Positions 48,170 to 57,907 are shown, numbered from the stretch's first letter. The stretch: DNA of 64,000 nucleotides from Marichromatium gracile (GCF_004343155.1 NZ_SMDC01000001.1:310001-374000), one strand, 5' to 3'. Made by a program: numbers and translations. Notes: a model not told the origin generated them from the sequence alone.

Positions 48170-48625
48170 GTGCGCGCCGCTCGCGCGCCCGGGTTCACCC
48201 TGGTCGAGCTGCTGGTGGTGCTGGCGATCCTCGGGCTGGTGCTCGCCGCGCTCCCCGGCGCCTTCAGCGCCGCGCTCCCCGGGGTCGAGGCCAAGGCCGC
48301 GGCGCGGCGCACGGTGGCCGCGCTGCGCCTGACGCGCGAGCGGGCGATCCGCGAGGCCCGCGCCGAGGCGCTGCTGGTGCGCCCCGCCGCGCACCGTCTG
48401 GAGCCGCCGGGTGCGGCGCCGGTGCAGCTGCCGCGGCGTCTGGCGCTGCATCTGGAGACGGCCCGCGGCGAGCTGGTCGGTGCGCGCGCCGGGGCCATCC
48501 GTTTCTTCCCCGACGGCAGTTCGAGCGGCGGGCGCATCGTGCTGAGCGCCGAGGGGCGCGGCTATCAGGTCGGGGTGCACTGGCTCACCGGGCGGGTGTA
48601 CATGGCCCCCTGGAGCGCGCCATGA
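48170..48625 (+). CDS. gspH: Minor pseudopilin GspH
   Basis: 151 residues from a GTG start 4 bp after gspG. Prepilin signal G|FTLVELLVVLAILGLVLAAL followed by a GspH-type domain (FFPDGSSSGGRIVLSAEGRG, VGVHWLTGRVYM). The stop overlaps the gspI start (ATGA). Confidence 0.9.
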   Translation: MRAARAPGFTLVELLVVLAILGLVLAALPGAFSAALPGVEAKAAARRTVAALRLTRERAIREARAEALLVRPAAHRLEPPGAAPVQLPRRLALHLETARGELVGARAGAIRFFPDGSSSGGRIVLSAEGRGYQVGVHWLTGRVYMAPWSAP

Positions 48626-49014
48626 GCCGGGCGCGCGAGCGCGGCTTCTCGCTGCTCGAGGCGGTGGTCGCCTTCGCCATCCTCGCCCTTGCCCTCGGGG
48701 TGCTGCTGGAGATCTTCTCGCGCGCCTCGCTCGCCAGTCAGCGCGCGACCATGCTGGCACGCGCCTCGGCGCTCGCCGAGTCGCGCCTGGCGCTGGTCGA
48801 CGGCGGTGCCGTCGACCTCGTCCCCGGGGTGATCGAGGGCGGCGAGGCGGCGGGGATGCGCTGGAGCCTGGCGATGATCCCGCTGGCGCGCGCCGGGCTC
48901 GCCGCCGGCGATCCCCAGCCCTACCGGGTCGAGGCGCGGGTGCGCTGGGTCGAGGCCGGGCGCGAGCGTCGGCTGGTGCTGCCCACCCAGCGTCTCGGCG
49001 CGCCGCTGCCATGA
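48622..49014 (+). CDS. gspI: Minor pseudopilin GspI
   Basis: 130 residues. Prepilin signal ERG|FSLLEAVVAFAILALALGV, short GspI domain ending RLVLPTQRLGAPLP. It forms the pseudopilus tip with GspJ and GspK. ATGA overlaps on both sides. Confidence 0.9.
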   Translation: MSRARERGFSLLEAVVAFAILALALGVLLEIFSRASLASQRATMLARASALAESRLALVDGGAVDLVPGVIEGGEAAGMRWSLAMIPLARAGLAAGDPQPYRVEARVRWVEAGRERRLVLPTQRLGAPLP

Positions 49015-49706
49015 GCCCGCGCCGCCGCGCGCGCGGCTTCACCCTGCTCGAACTGCTGGTGGCGCTGGCGCTGCTCGGGCTGATCGCGACCCTGGTGTTC
49101 GCCGGTCTGCGCCTCGGTGCGCGCACCTGGGAGGCGGTCGATGCCCGCGCCGAGGCGCTCGCCGAGCTGCGCGCGGTGCATGGTTTCGTCGGTCGCGCGC
49201 TGCGTCAGGGGCGGGCGCTGGCGCTGACCCGCGAGGACGGCGTGCACCCGGTGTTCGCCGGTGACAGCGAGCGTCTGGAGTGGGTTGCGCCCTTGTCGAC
49301 CCATGTCGGCCTGCCCGGTCTGCATCTGCTGCGTCTGACCCGCGAGCGGGGTCCGCGCGGCGAGGTGCTGATGCTCACCCACTGGCTGTTCCATCCCGAG
49401 GTGCTCGCCGGCGCGTCCGGTACGCCGCCCTGGGTGGCGCTGGCCGATGAGCCGCCAGCGCCCGGTGCGCCGGGCGAGGAACTGGACCTGGGCGACGGCG
49501 CCTTTGGCCGGACCCTGCTGCTGGCGGGGCCGATGCGCTTCGAGCTGGCCTATTACGGCACCCGCGAGGGCGAGCCGGGCCCGGCCTGGCATCGCGACTG
49601 GCTGGGTCAGCCGCGCCCGCCGCGGTTGGTGCGGATGCGGTTGCGCACCGCGGCGCTCGACTGGCCCGAGCTGGTGGTGGCGCTCGCCGATGAGGCGGCG
49701 CGATGA
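49011..49706 (+). CDS. gspJ: Minor pseudopilin GspJ
   Basis: 231 residues. Prepilin signal RG|FTLLELLVALALLGLIATLV, GspJ domain (RLEWVAPLSTHVGLPGLHLL, PMRFELAYYGTREGEPGPAW). Overlaps gspI and gspK by 4 bases each. Confidence 0.91.
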   Translation: MSPRRRARGFTLLELLVALALLGLIATLVFAGLRLGARTWEAVDARAEALAELRAVHGFVGRALRQGRALALTREDGVHPVFAGDSERLEWVAPLSTHVGLPGLHLLRLTRERGPRGEVLMLTHWLFHPEVLAGASGTPPWVALADEPPAPGAPGEELDLGDGAFGRTLLLAGPMRFELAYYGTREGEPGPAWHRDWLGQPRPPRLVRMRLRTAALDWPELVVALADEAAR

Positions 49707-50542
49707 GTGCGTCGCGTCAGCGCGGGGTGGCGCTGCTGCTGGTGCTCTGGGTGCTGGCGCTATTGACGGTGATGGCCGCCGGGCTGACCGCCACCGGGCG
49801 CAGCGAGTTGGCGCTGGTCGACAACGCGCTCGCCGCCGCGCGCTTCCGCGCCGCCGCCGATGCCGCGCTCGCCGAGGTGGCGCTACGCCTGACGCTGCCG
49901 CCGGGGCGGCTTGGCGAGCCGCTGTGGCGGGTCGACGCCACGCCCCATCCCTGGACCTTCGGCGGCGAGCGGCTGGAGGTCCGCATCCAGGACCTCGGCG
50001 GGCTGATCGATCTCAACCGCGCCGACCCGCAGCGGCTCATCGACCTGTTGCGGGTCCTCGGGGTCGAACCGGGGCGAGCCGGACGGCTGGCGGCGGAGAT
50101 CGTCGACTGGCGCGATGGCGATGCATTGACCCGCGCGGGGGGCGCCGAAGACGCCGATTACCGCGCCCTCGGTCGCGCCTTCGGGGCCCGCGATGGTGAG
50201 CTGCCGCTGGTCGACGAGCTGGCGCTGCTGCCGGGGATGACGCCCGAGCTGGTCGCGGCGCTGGCGCCGCTGACGCGGGTGACGGGTGACGCTGGCGGGA
50301 TCGCGCGCGCCTTCGCCCCGGCGGCGGTGCTCGCCGCACTCGACGGTCTCGGGCTGGAGCAGGCGCAAGCACTGCGCGCGGCGCGCGAGATCGATCCCAG
50401 GCTGCGCGGTGGGCCGCGCTATCGCGTCGAGGTGCGCGCCCGCGACGGTGGCTGGCGGTTGCTGGCGCTGCTCGAACTCGGTGCCGACCCGGGGCGCCCC
50501 TATCGCGTGCGCTGGCGCCGTCTCGTCTATCCCGGCGCCTGA
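49703..50542 (+). CDS. gspK: Minor pseudopilin GspK
   Basis: 279 residues, the large tip pseudopilin. N-terminus QRGVALLLVLWVLALLTVMA lacks the usual Glu5, as is typical of GspK. A helix-hairpin-helix-like part (LIDLNRADPQRLIDLLRVLG) and GMTPELVAALAPLTRV are present. It ends the operon; gspL, gspM, gspC and gspD do not follow. Confidence 0.92.
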   Translation: MSASRQRGVALLLVLWVLALLTVMAAGLTATGRSELALVDNALAAARFRAAADAALAEVALRLTLPPGRLGEPLWRVDATPHPWTFGGERLEVRIQDLGGLIDLNRADPQRLIDLLRVLGVEPGRAGRLAAEIVDWRDGDALTRAGGAEDADYRALGRAFGARDGELPLVDELALLPGMTPELVAALAPLTRVTGDAGGIARAFAPAAVLAALDGLGLEQAQALRAAREIDPRLRGGPRYRVEVRARDGGWRLLALLELGADPGRPYRVRWRRLVYPGA

Positions 50543-50552
50543 TCCGGGCGGT

Positions 50553-51161
50553 TCAGACGCCGGGCTCGGCGAGCAGCCGCTCCAGGGCGGGGAGGTCGGC
50601 GCCGCGCCAGGGGCGGTCGTCGACCGGGTCGAGCGGCGGCTGGCGCCGCGCCCGTGGCGGCAGCACGATCAGCTCGAAGGGCTGGTCGCCGGCGACGAAG
50701 CTGAAGGCGGGGTGGGCATTGCGGGCACCGCCGGGATAGCGCAGGGTGCGCTCGCCCTCGTCCCAGGGAATGCCCTGGTCGTGGAGACGGAAGAGCACGT
50801 CCTCGGGGCGCTCGGCATAGAGCAGCAACTCGACCCCGAGGCTGGGGTCGCCGACGCCCTGCAGCGCCGCGCCGACCAGTCGCGGCGAGAAGTCGGCGAG
50901 GTTGCGCATCGCCCCGGCGGCGGCCTCGCGCATCCGCCGCAACTGCGCGGCGTCGTCGTCGCGGAACAGCCGGCGCTGGGTCAGCAGCGCCTCCTGCACG
51001 GTCTCGTTGTCCGGCCAGTGCCGACGGTCGCGGATGCCGGTGCGGGTGGCGGCCTTGCGTCTGGCCCGGTCGAAGTCGGACAGGCCCTGTTCGATCATGA
51101 TGCGCGCGGCCTCGTAGGCCATTCGCGCACGCAGGGCGTCGGTGCGCGCTCGTGCGGTCAT
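50553..51161 (-). CDS. Conserved hypothetical, nucleotidyltransferase-like
   Basis: 202 residues starting MTARARTDALRARMAYEAAR, with RRKAATRTGIRDRRHWPDNE, a middle FSPRLVGAALQGVGDPSLGV-like nucleotidyltransferase core and a C-terminal PPLDPVDDRPWRGADLPALE. The same architecture occurs in uncharacterised proteins of pseudomonads and other gammaproteobacteria. Activity unproven. It converges with gspK (10-bp gap) and diverges from pilM. Confidence 0.75.
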   Translation of the reverse strand: MTARARTDALRARMAYEAARIMIEQGLSDFDRARRKAATRTGIRDRRHWPDNETVQEALLTQRRLFRDDDAAQLRRMREAAAGAMRNLADFSPRLVGAALQGVGDPSLGVELLLYAERPEDVLFRLHDQGIPWDEGERTLRYPGGARNAHPAFSFVAGDQPFELIVLPPRARRQPPLDPVDDRPWRGADLPALERLLAEPGV

Positions 51162-51477
51162 CGCTGAACCCCTCCGCTCGTTCGCCGGTCCCGCCGGGGC
51201 GGGTCTGTGGACGACCATCGCGGGCGTCGTCACGCCCGTATCGGCACCGACACTAGCATGGCCGACGGCGGCGGCGGAAGGGTGTTCCGGCAAGGGCACC
51301 GTGCGTGGCGCGGCGATGAGCTCGGTTGTCGGGGCGCGGACCGGGTGGTGGTGCCGCCAGGATGGTCGTCGCGACGATGAATGCTCGCGAAAGCGCAAAA
51401 TTTTGATATCTTTAGAGCCATTATCGTAGAAGTCGGTTTACCCGCTCCGGGTACGATCGAGCAGACGAGATCACTGA
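51162..51477. other. Divergent intergenic region before pilM
   Basis: 316 bp between the nucleotidyltransferase-like gene and pilM. It holds a CCCGCC/GGCGGG hairpin near 51190 and a distinct AT-rich stretch at about 51396-51430 that probably contains the pilMNOPQ promoter. I could not fix -35/-10 boxes. Confidence 0.5.
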
Positions 51478-52545
51478 ATGTTCGGCCTCATCAGCAAGAA
51501 CCGTACACTGATCGGTGTCGATATCGGCTCGACCTCGGTCAAGCTCATCGAACTCTCGCGCGGGCACGCCAACGCCTCGAGCGGGTTGCGCCTCGAGCAC
51601 TTCGCCATCGAGCCGCTGCCGGCCAATGCGGTCGCCGAGAAGAAGATCGTCGAGTCCGAGGCGGTGGGCGAGACCATCGCCCGTGCGGTGAGTCGCTCGG
51701 GCACCGAGACCAAGCGTGCCGCCGTGGCGGTGGCCGGCTCGGCGGTGATCACCAAGATGATCGTGATGCCGGGCGGACTCGAGGACGCCGAGCTGGAGAG
51801 CCAGATCGAACTCGAGGCCGACCAGTACATCCCCTATCCGCTCGAGGAGGTCAATCTCGACTTCGAGGTGATCGGTCCCTCGCAGACCAACCCGGGGATG
51901 ATCGACGTGCTGCTCGCCGCCTCGCGCACCGAGAACGTCGACGACCGGGTCAACGCCCTCGAGACCGCCGGGCTGGTGCCGGCGATCGTCGATGTCGAGG
52001 CCTATGCCATGGAGAACGCCTGCGCGCTGCTGCTCGAGGAGGACGGCGAGCCGGGCGCGACCGTCGCCCTGGCCGACGTCGGCAGCGCGACCACCACCCT
52101 GCACGTGCTCCACGAGGGGCGCATCGTCTATACCCGCGAACAGAACTTCGGCGGGCAGCAGCTGCGTGACGAGGTGCAGCGTCGCTACGGCTTCTCGCGT
52201 GAGCAGGCGGCGGCGAAGATCCTCGACGGCGATGTCGCCGAGGGCTACGACATCGATGTGCTCGCGCCCTTCAAGGAGGCCTTGGCGCAACAGATCGGCC
52301 GTGCGCTGCAGTTCTTCTATTCGGGCACCAGCTACAACCGGGTCGACCGGCTGGTGATCTCCGGCGGCGTGGCCTCGCTGCCCCGGCTCGATCAGCTCGT
52401 CAGCGAGCGACTGCGTATTCCGACCACCATCGCCAATCCCTTCGCGCGCATGACCCTGGCCCCGACGCTCGACGCCCAGGCGTTGATGCGCGAGGCGCCG
52501 GGGATGATGCTCGCGCTCGGCCTGGCCCTGCGGGGAGTGGACTAG
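51478..52545 (+). CDS. pilM: Type IV pilus assembly protein PilM
   Basis: 355-residue actin-like cytoplasmic protein. N-terminal phosphate loop LIGVDIGSTSVKLIELSRG; ALADVGSATTTLHVLHEGRI is the second. It binds the N-terminus of PilN and forms the inner-membrane alignment complex of the pilus. First gene of pilMNOPQ. Confidence 0.97.
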   Translation: MFGLISKNRTLIGVDIGSTSVKLIELSRGHANASSGLRLEHFAIEPLPANAVAEKKIVESEAVGETIARAVSRSGTETKRAAVAVAGSAVITKMIVMPGGLEDAELESQIELEADQYIPYPLEEVNLDFEVIGPSQTNPGMIDVLLAASRTENVDDRVNALETAGLVPAIVDVEAYAMENACALLLEEDGEPGATVALADVGSATTTLHVLHEGRIVYTREQNFGGQQLRDEVQRRYGFSREQAAAKILDGDVAEGYDIDVLAPFKEALAQQIGRALQFFYSGTSYNRVDRLVISGGVASLPRLDQLVSERLRIPTTIANPFARMTLAPTLDAQALMREAPGMMLALGLALRGVD

Positions 52546-52547
52546 AG

Positions 52548-53117
52548 ATGCCACGGATCAACCTGCTGCCGTGGCGCGAAGAGGCGCGACAGCGGCGCAA
52601 GAAGGAGCTGGCGATCGCCGCCGGCGCGGCGCTCGGCGCGACCCTGGTGCTGGCGGTGCTGGTGCACCTTCATTACGACGGGCGCATCGCCTATCAGGAG
52701 AGTCGCAACCAGCTGTTGCAGCAGGAGATCGCCCAGCTCCAGCGCAAGATCCGCGAGATCGACCGGCTCGAGCAGACCAAGGCCGACCTGCTTGCGCGCA
52801 TGGAGGTCATCCAGAACCTGCAGCAGAGTCGGCCCGAGATCGTCCACCTGTTCGAGGAGCTGGTGGTGACCATCCCCGAGGGGGTCTATCTCAACCGTCT
52901 CGAGCAGAAGGGGCGTTCGGTGGTGGTCGAGGGGCGCGCCCAGTCCAACGCCCGGGTCTCGGCCTTCATGAGCAGCATCGAGTCATCGGACTGGGTCGGC
53001 AATCCGCGGCTGATGCTGATCGAGAACAAGGACAAGACCGGGACCGGGCTGAGCCACTTCCGGCTGTCCTTCGATCAGGTCCGCCCCGGCGGCGAGGACG
53101 AGGACCAGCCGGCATGA
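52548..53117 (+). CDS. pilN: Type IV pilus assembly protein PilN
   Basis: 189 residues. The N-terminal INLLPWREE motif binds PilM. One membrane segment (about 22-44) is followed by a coiled coil and a small periplasmic ferredoxin-like domain. It starts 2 bp after the pilM stop. Confidence 0.96.
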   Translation: MPRINLLPWREEARQRRKKELAIAAGAALGATLVLAVLVHLHYDGRIAYQESRNQLLQQEIAQLQRKIREIDRLEQTKADLLARMEVIQNLQQSRPEIVHLFEELVVTIPEGVYLNRLEQKGRSVVVEGRAQSNARVSAFMSSIESSDWVGNPRLMLIENKDKTGTGLSHFRLSFDQVRPGGEDEDQPA

Positions 53118-53172
53118 TCGGCGCGACACGTGGCTCGCCCCCGACGGAGACCGCGACGCGGCGGAGATCGTC

Positions 53173-53787
53173 ATGGATCTGAATCAACTCAACGAACTCG
53201 ATCTCAGCACCATCGGCGACTGGCCGCTGCCGGCCAAGGCGGCGGTGATCGCGGTCGGCTGTCTGCTGCTCGGCGTCGCGGCCTACCATTTCGACATCAA
53301 GAATCAGCTGATGCTGCTCGAGACCGCCGAGCGTCAGGAGCAGCAGCTGCGCGCCGATTTCGAGAAGAAACAGCGCAAGGCGGCCAACCTCGCCGGCTAT
53401 CGTCAGCAGCTCGCCGAGATGGAGGAGTCGTTCGGCGCCATGCTGCGCCAGTTGCCGAACAAGACCGAGGTCGCCTCGCTGCTGATCGATGTCTCCCAGA
53501 CCGGGCTGGCCAACGGGCTGGAGTTCGAGCGCTTCGAGCCCGAGGGCGAGAACCAGCGCGACTTCTACGCCGAGCTGCCGATCCGGATCCGCGTCAACGG
53601 CAGCTATCACGAGTTCGGTCGATTCATCAGCGGGCTCGCGGCGCTGCCGCGCATCGTCACCATCCACGACATCGAGATCGAGCAGCCCGGCGGTCGCGAC
53701 CGGGATGTCGCCGAGGCGGGGCGCAAGCTCTCGCTCGATGCCACCGTCAAGACCTATCGCTATCTCGACGAGGGGGCGGCGCAATGA
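53173..53787 (+). CDS. pilO: Type IV pilus assembly protein PilO
   Basis: 204 residues. One membrane segment (about 22-42), coiled coil, then a PilO domain (LPNKTEVASLLIDVSQTGLA, YHEFGRFISGLAALPRIVTI). Partner of PilN. A 55-bp gap separates it from pilN. Its stop overlaps pilP. Confidence 0.96.
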   Translation: MDLNQLNELDLSTIGDWPLPAKAAVIAVGCLLLGVAAYHFDIKNQLMLLETAERQEQQLRADFEKKQRKAANLAGYRQQLAEMEESFGAMLRQLPNKTEVASLLIDVSQTGLANGLEFERFEPEGENQRDFYAELPIRIRVNGSYHEFGRFISGLAALPRIVTIHDIEIEQPGGRDRDVAEAGRKLSLDATVKTYRYLDEGAAQ

Positions 53788-54305
53788 ACCGGATCCGCCT
53801 GTCCGTCCCGGTCGCCGCGCTGCTGGTGCTGGCCGGCTGTGGTGGCGGCAACATGTCCGATCTCGAACGCTATGTCGGCGAGGTCAAGTCGCGTCCGCCG
53901 CGTCCGGTCGAGCCGCTGCCCGAGATCCAGCCGGTCGACAGCTTCGTGTTCGACCCCGGCGATCGACGTGACCCCTTCGTCCCCGATCGCGGGCTCGCCC
54001 CGCTCGCCGCCGAGGAGAGCGACAACGGTCTGGCGCCCGACCCCAATCGCCGCAAGGAGGTGCTCGAGGGCTATGCACTCGATGCCTTGCGCATGGTCGG
54101 GACGCTCGAGCAGACGGACCTGCGCTGGGCGCTGGTGCGGACCCAGGACGGGGTCCTGCACCGGGTGCGGGTCGGCAACTACATGGGGCTGAACAACGGG
54201 CAGATCGTCAGCATCGACGAGGACTCGATCGAGCTCATCGAGATCGTCGCCGACGCCCCGGGGCAGTGGCGCGAGCGCGACGCGGCCCTGGAGCTTTCCG
54301 AATGA
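53784..54305 (+). CDS. pilP: Type IV pilus lipoprotein PilP
   Basis: 173 residues. Lipobox LAGC with lipidated Cys about 19. A disordered proline-rich linker is followed by a beta domain (LDALRMVGTLEQTDLRWALV, VGNYMGLNNGQIVSIDEDSI). It links PilNO to the PilQ secretin. ATGA overlap with pilO. Confidence 0.96.
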   Translation: MNRIRLSVPVAALLVLAGCGGGNMSDLERYVGEVKSRPPRPVEPLPEIQPVDSFVFDPGDRRDPFVPDRGLAPLAAEESDNGLAPDPNRRKEVLEGYALDALRMVGTLEQTDLRWALVRTQDGVLHRVRVGNYMGLNNGQIVSIDEDSIELIEIVADAPGQWRERDAALELSE

Positions 54306-54325
54306 TTTCTGGAGGGGACCCCGGC

Positions 54326-56527
54326 ATGAACGCACCATCTCAATCCGATGCACGCCTCGGGAGGGCGCTGGCGCGCGGCGTGCGCCGGCCGGTCGTGTCG
54401 CTGTGCCTTCTGCTCCTGCTGCTCGCCGGCTGGAGCACCGCGACGATGGCCGTGGAGCTGCGCGACGTGCAGTTCGCCGCCCAGCCCGGCAACCGGGTCG
54501 AGATCCAACTCGAGCTCTCGGCGCCGGTGAGTCCGCCCGAGACCTTCGCCACCGATGCGCCGGCGCGGATTGCGCTCGACTTCCCCGGGGTGAGCAACGG
54601 GCTCGATGAGCGCTCGCTGCCGATCGGCATCGGTTCGGTGCACAGCCTGGTGGCGGTGGAGGCGAGCAATCGCACCCGGGTGGTGATCAATCTCAGCGAT
54701 CCCGTCCCCTATCGGGTGAGCAGCGAGGGCAACCGGGTGCGTCTGATCATCGAGACCCAGGCCGACGCGGCCGGCTCGCCGCCGAGTCGGCAAACGACAG
54801 CGGCGCTGTCCCGACCGACCGCGACGCGCGCGCCGTCGACGCCGGCCTCCGGCGGTTCGGTGCGCGATATCGACTTCAGACGCGGCGCCGAGGGTGAGGG
54901 GCGGGTGCTGATCCGTCTGCCCAACCCCGAGACCCGGGTGACGGTGCGCGAGCAGGGGCGGCGGGTGATGGTCGAACTGCACGACACCTCGCTGCCGCGC
55001 CGGTTGTTCCGCCGACTCGACGTGGTCGACTTCGCCACCCCGGTGGTGGCCGTCGAGTCGCGCCCGCGCGGGCGCAACGTCGAGGTCGCGGTGGAGACCG
55101 GCAGCGATTACGACTACATGGCCTATCAGACCGACGACCTCTTCACCCTCGACTTCCGTCCGCTGACCGCGGCGGAGAAGGAAGAGCAGCTGCGCAGCAA
55201 GGTCGTCTACGAGGGCGAGCGGCTGTCGCTGAACTTCCAGGACATCGAGGTGCGGGCGGTGCTGCAGGTGCTGGCCGACTTCACCGATCTCAATCTGGTG
55301 GCCAGCGACACCGTCACCGGCAACATCACCCTGCGGCTGAAGAACGTCCCCTGGGACCAGGCGCTCGACATCATCCTCAAGACCAAGGGACTGTCGATGC
55401 GCCGTACCGGCAACGTCATCATGGTTGCGCCGACCGAGGAGATCGCCAGCCAGGAAGAGCTGGAGATGCGCTCGATGCAGAAGATCGAGGAGCTGGCGCC
55501 GTTGCGCTCGGAGTTCATCCAGGTCAACTACGCCAAGGCCGCCGATCTCGCCCGTCTGCTCAAGAGCGAGGAGAACCAGCTGCTGACCAAGGATCGCGGC
55601 AACGTCACCGTCGACGAGCGCACCAACACCCTGCTGGTGCAGGACACCGCCGCGCGGCTCGAGGACATCCGCGGCATCGTCACCCGGCTCGACGTACCGG
55701 TGCGCCAGGTGATGATCGAGTCGCGGGTGGTGATCGCCGAGAGCAACTTCGCGCGCGATCTCGGCGTGCGCTTCGGGCTGTCGACCTCGTTCGGCGCCGC
55801 GGGCGGCAACGAGGTGATGATCGCCGGCGCCCAGCCCGGCACCCTCGAGATCGGTGGCTTCGACAAGGGCCCCTTCGGTCTCAACGTCGACACCGGCAGC
55901 CCCTACAACTCCGGGATCATCGACGAGGACGACAACCAGACCCTGATGGTCGACCTCGCCGCCCCCAACCCATCCGGCGCGGTCAACTTCCTGATCGGCA
56001 AGGTCGGCTCCTATCTGCTCCAGCTCGAACTCTCGGCGATGCAACAGGAGGGACGCGGCGAGATCATCTCCAGCCCGCGGGTGATCACCTCCGATCAGCA
56101 CCAGGCGACGATCAAGGTCGGTCAGCAGATCCCCTATCAGACGGTGTCGCAGAACGGCACCCAGACCCAGTTCAAGGACGCGGTGCTGCAGCTCGACGTC
56201 ACCCCGCACATCACCCCCGATGACAGGGTGATCATGGACCTGTTGGTCAACAAGGACGCGCCCAACTATACCAACGAGACCGATAGCGGCATCGCCATCG
56301 ATACCCGCTCGGTGGAGACCTCGGTGCTGGTCGACAACGGCGAGACCGTGGTGCTCGGCGGCGTCTACGAGCGCACCCGCGGCTTCAAGAAAGAACAGGT
56401 GCCCTGGCTCGGCGACATCCCGGTGGTGGGACGGCTGTTCAAGCAGGAGCTGCGAGAGGATAACAACAGCGAACTGCTGATCTTCGTGACCCCCAAGATC
56501 CTCCGCGGCGATCTCGCGCGACGCTGA
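54326..56527 (+). CDS. pilQ: Type IV pilus secretin PilQ
   Basis: 733 residues from an ATG with GGAGGGG 8 bases upstream; an ATG at 54302 overlapping pilP is possible. Signal peptide, two AMIN domains (LRDVQFAAQPGNRVEIQLEL; about 190-290), STN/N0 domain (LSLNFQDIEVRAVLQVLADF), N1 domain, then the secretin pore (SSPRVITSDQHQATIKVGQQ, VLGGVYERTRGFKKEQVPWL). Outer-membrane channel for the pilus. Confidence 0.96.
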   Translation: MNAPSQSDARLGRALARGVRRPVVSLCLLLLLLAGWSTATMAVELRDVQFAAQPGNRVEIQLELSAPVSPPETFATDAPARIALDFPGVSNGLDERSLPIGIGSVHSLVAVEASNRTRVVINLSDPVPYRVSSEGNRVRLIIETQADAAGSPPSRQTTAALSRPTATRAPSTPASGGSVRDIDFRRGAEGEGRVLIRLPNPETRVTVREQGRRVMVELHDTSLPRRLFRRLDVVDFATPVVAVESRPRGRNVEVAVETGSDYDYMAYQTDDLFTLDFRPLTAAEKEEQLRSKVVYEGERLSLNFQDIEVRAVLQVLADFTDLNLVASDTVTGNITLRLKNVPWDQALDIILKTKGLSMRRTGNVIMVAPTEEIASQEELEMRSMQKIEELAPLRSEFIQVNYAKAADLARLLKSEENQLLTKDRGNVTVDERTNTLLVQDTAARLEDIRGIVTRLDVPVRQVMIESRVVIAESNFARDLGVRFGLSTSFGAAGGNEVMIAGAQPGTLEIGGFDKGPFGLNVDTGSPYNSGIIDEDDNQTLMVDLAAPNPSGAVNFLIGKVGSYLLQLELSAMQQEGRGEIISSPRVITSDQHQATIKVGQQIPYQTVSQNGTQTQFKDAVLQLDVTPHITPDDRVIMDLLVNKDAPNYTNETDSGIAIDTRSVETSVLVDNGETVVLGGVYERTRGFKKEQVPWLGDIPVVGRLFKQELREDNNSELLIFVTPKILRGDLARR

Positions 56528-57025
56528 TGGCGCCGTCCCGGCGCCCTCGGGAACCCGCATCTTTCCCGGGGATGCCGGCGTTTTTTTCGCGTATCCGGGA
56601 CGCAACTTACCCCATGGGGCTAGAATGTCGCGCGAGCCGGGCGTTGCCCCGCTCCGCTGATGGGCGCGCTCGACCCGTCCCGCCGTGCCTGCGACCGCAT
56701 GCGTGCCGGGATGCCCGGTCGATCGTCCATGTCATCCGAGGGCTGCCTGGGGAGTCGGTCTCGAGCCGGGCAAGGCGTGCACGGTGGCCGGCATCCCGCC
56801 GCCGTCGTCGCCCGCGTCGAGACACCTCCTTGGTCCTCGTTCCAATGTTTCCGCAGCCCGAGCAGGCGCTGGCCCACCGTTCGCCGGTGTCGTCGGGTCG
56901 CCCGGGTCGGCAGGCGATGTAGGTCACCGCCATCCCCGCCGGTTCGCGCTGCGCGCTCATCCAACTCGATGCGAGGGAGGACGCGAACCTCACCCGCGTA
57001 CAGACAACCTGGCATATCTTTCGCT
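56528..57025. other. Intergenic region between pilQ and aroK
   Basis: 498 bp. The start holds an inverted repeat GGCGCC-GTCCC-GGCGCC and a GCATC/GATGC hairpin followed by a 7-T run at 56580-56586, a possible terminator. CCCCATGGGG with TAGAAT (56612-56628) could belong to a promoter. Open frames here have no recognisable family and I do not call a gene. Confidence 0.45.
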
Positions 57026-57559
57026 ATGATCCGTGCACAGAACATCTTCATCGTCGGCCCGATGGGGGCCGGAAAAAGCACCGTCGGGCGTCAGCTCGCC
57101 GAGGCGCTCTCCTACACCTTCAAAGACAGCGACCAGGAGATCCAGCGTCGTACCGGTGTCGATATCCCCACCATCTTCGAGTTCGAGGGCGAGGCCGGCT
57201 TCCGTGCCCGCGAGCGTCAGGTCATCGTCGATCTGATCGCCGGTGAACGGATGGTGCTGGCCACCGGCGGCGGGGTCATCATCGACCCCGAGAACCGTCA
57301 GGACCTGGCCGCGCGTGGCGTGGTCATCTATCTCCACTGCAGCGCCGAGCAGCAGCACGCCCGCACCGCCCGCGACCGCAATCGTCCGCTGCTCGACACC
57401 GAGGAGCCGCTGCAGCGCCTGCGCGAACTGATGGAGGAGCGCGAGCCGCTCTATCGCCAGGTCGCCGACATGGTGGTGACCACCGAGAAGCGCGGCACCG
57501 GCTCGGTGGTCAAGGAGATCGTGCGGCGGCTCGAGGAGGGCGCCACCGGCGTGCTCTGA
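57026..57559 (+). CDS. aroK: Shikimate kinase
   Basis: 177 residues. Phosphorylates shikimate in aromatic amino-acid synthesis. Walker A FIVGPMGAGKSTVGRQL, substrate motif DSDQEIQRRTGVDI, FRARERQVI and ATGGGVIIDPENRQ are diagnostic. It follows pilQ, as in many gammaproteobacteria, with aroB next. Confidence 0.97.
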   Translation: MIRAQNIFIVGPMGAGKSTVGRQLAEALSYTFKDSDQEIQRRTGVDIPTIFEFEGEAGFRARERQVIVDLIAGERMVLATGGGVIIDPENRQDLAARGVVIYLHCSAEQQHARTARDRNRPLLDTEEPLQRLRELMEEREPLYRQVADMVVTTEKRGTGSVVKEIVRRLEEGATGVL

Positions 57560-57907
57560 CCCCGATTTACGTTTGGGGTCGAACCCCTTCGCTCTGTGAG
57601 GGCGTCGCCCGGGACGGTCACAGCCACGGGCGCGTCGTGTCGGCGTCGGCGGTTGATGCGGACGATCGGGCGGGGTGTCTGGTCGGGTGATGCGATTGCA
57701 ACTCCGTGTCAGACCGCTAAGATGCCAATAAGACCGATCATCAACCCGTGCGCGCGCATCCCTTGCGCCAGCCGTGCCAAGGACCGGGCTGGCCCCGGTC
57801 GCTGACGCCCAGCGCCATCCCGTCATCGGCCCGCCGTAATGCGTCGCCGCTGACGGGGGACGACGAGCCGGCGCCGGTGTGCGAGCCAACCCGCCAAGAG
57901 CTGCCTT
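57560..57907. other. Intergenic region between aroK and aroB
   Basis: 348 bp, unusually long for the aroK-aroB pair. TTGCAA (57696-57701), 16-bp spacer and TAAGAT (57718-57723) form a possible sigma-70 promoter for aroB. No gene recognised. Confidence 0.4.

Noticed and set aside
56528-57025. Open frames between pilQ and aroK
   Set aside because: Arginine-rich, no domain, no ribosome site. One is simply the aroK frame extended upstream.
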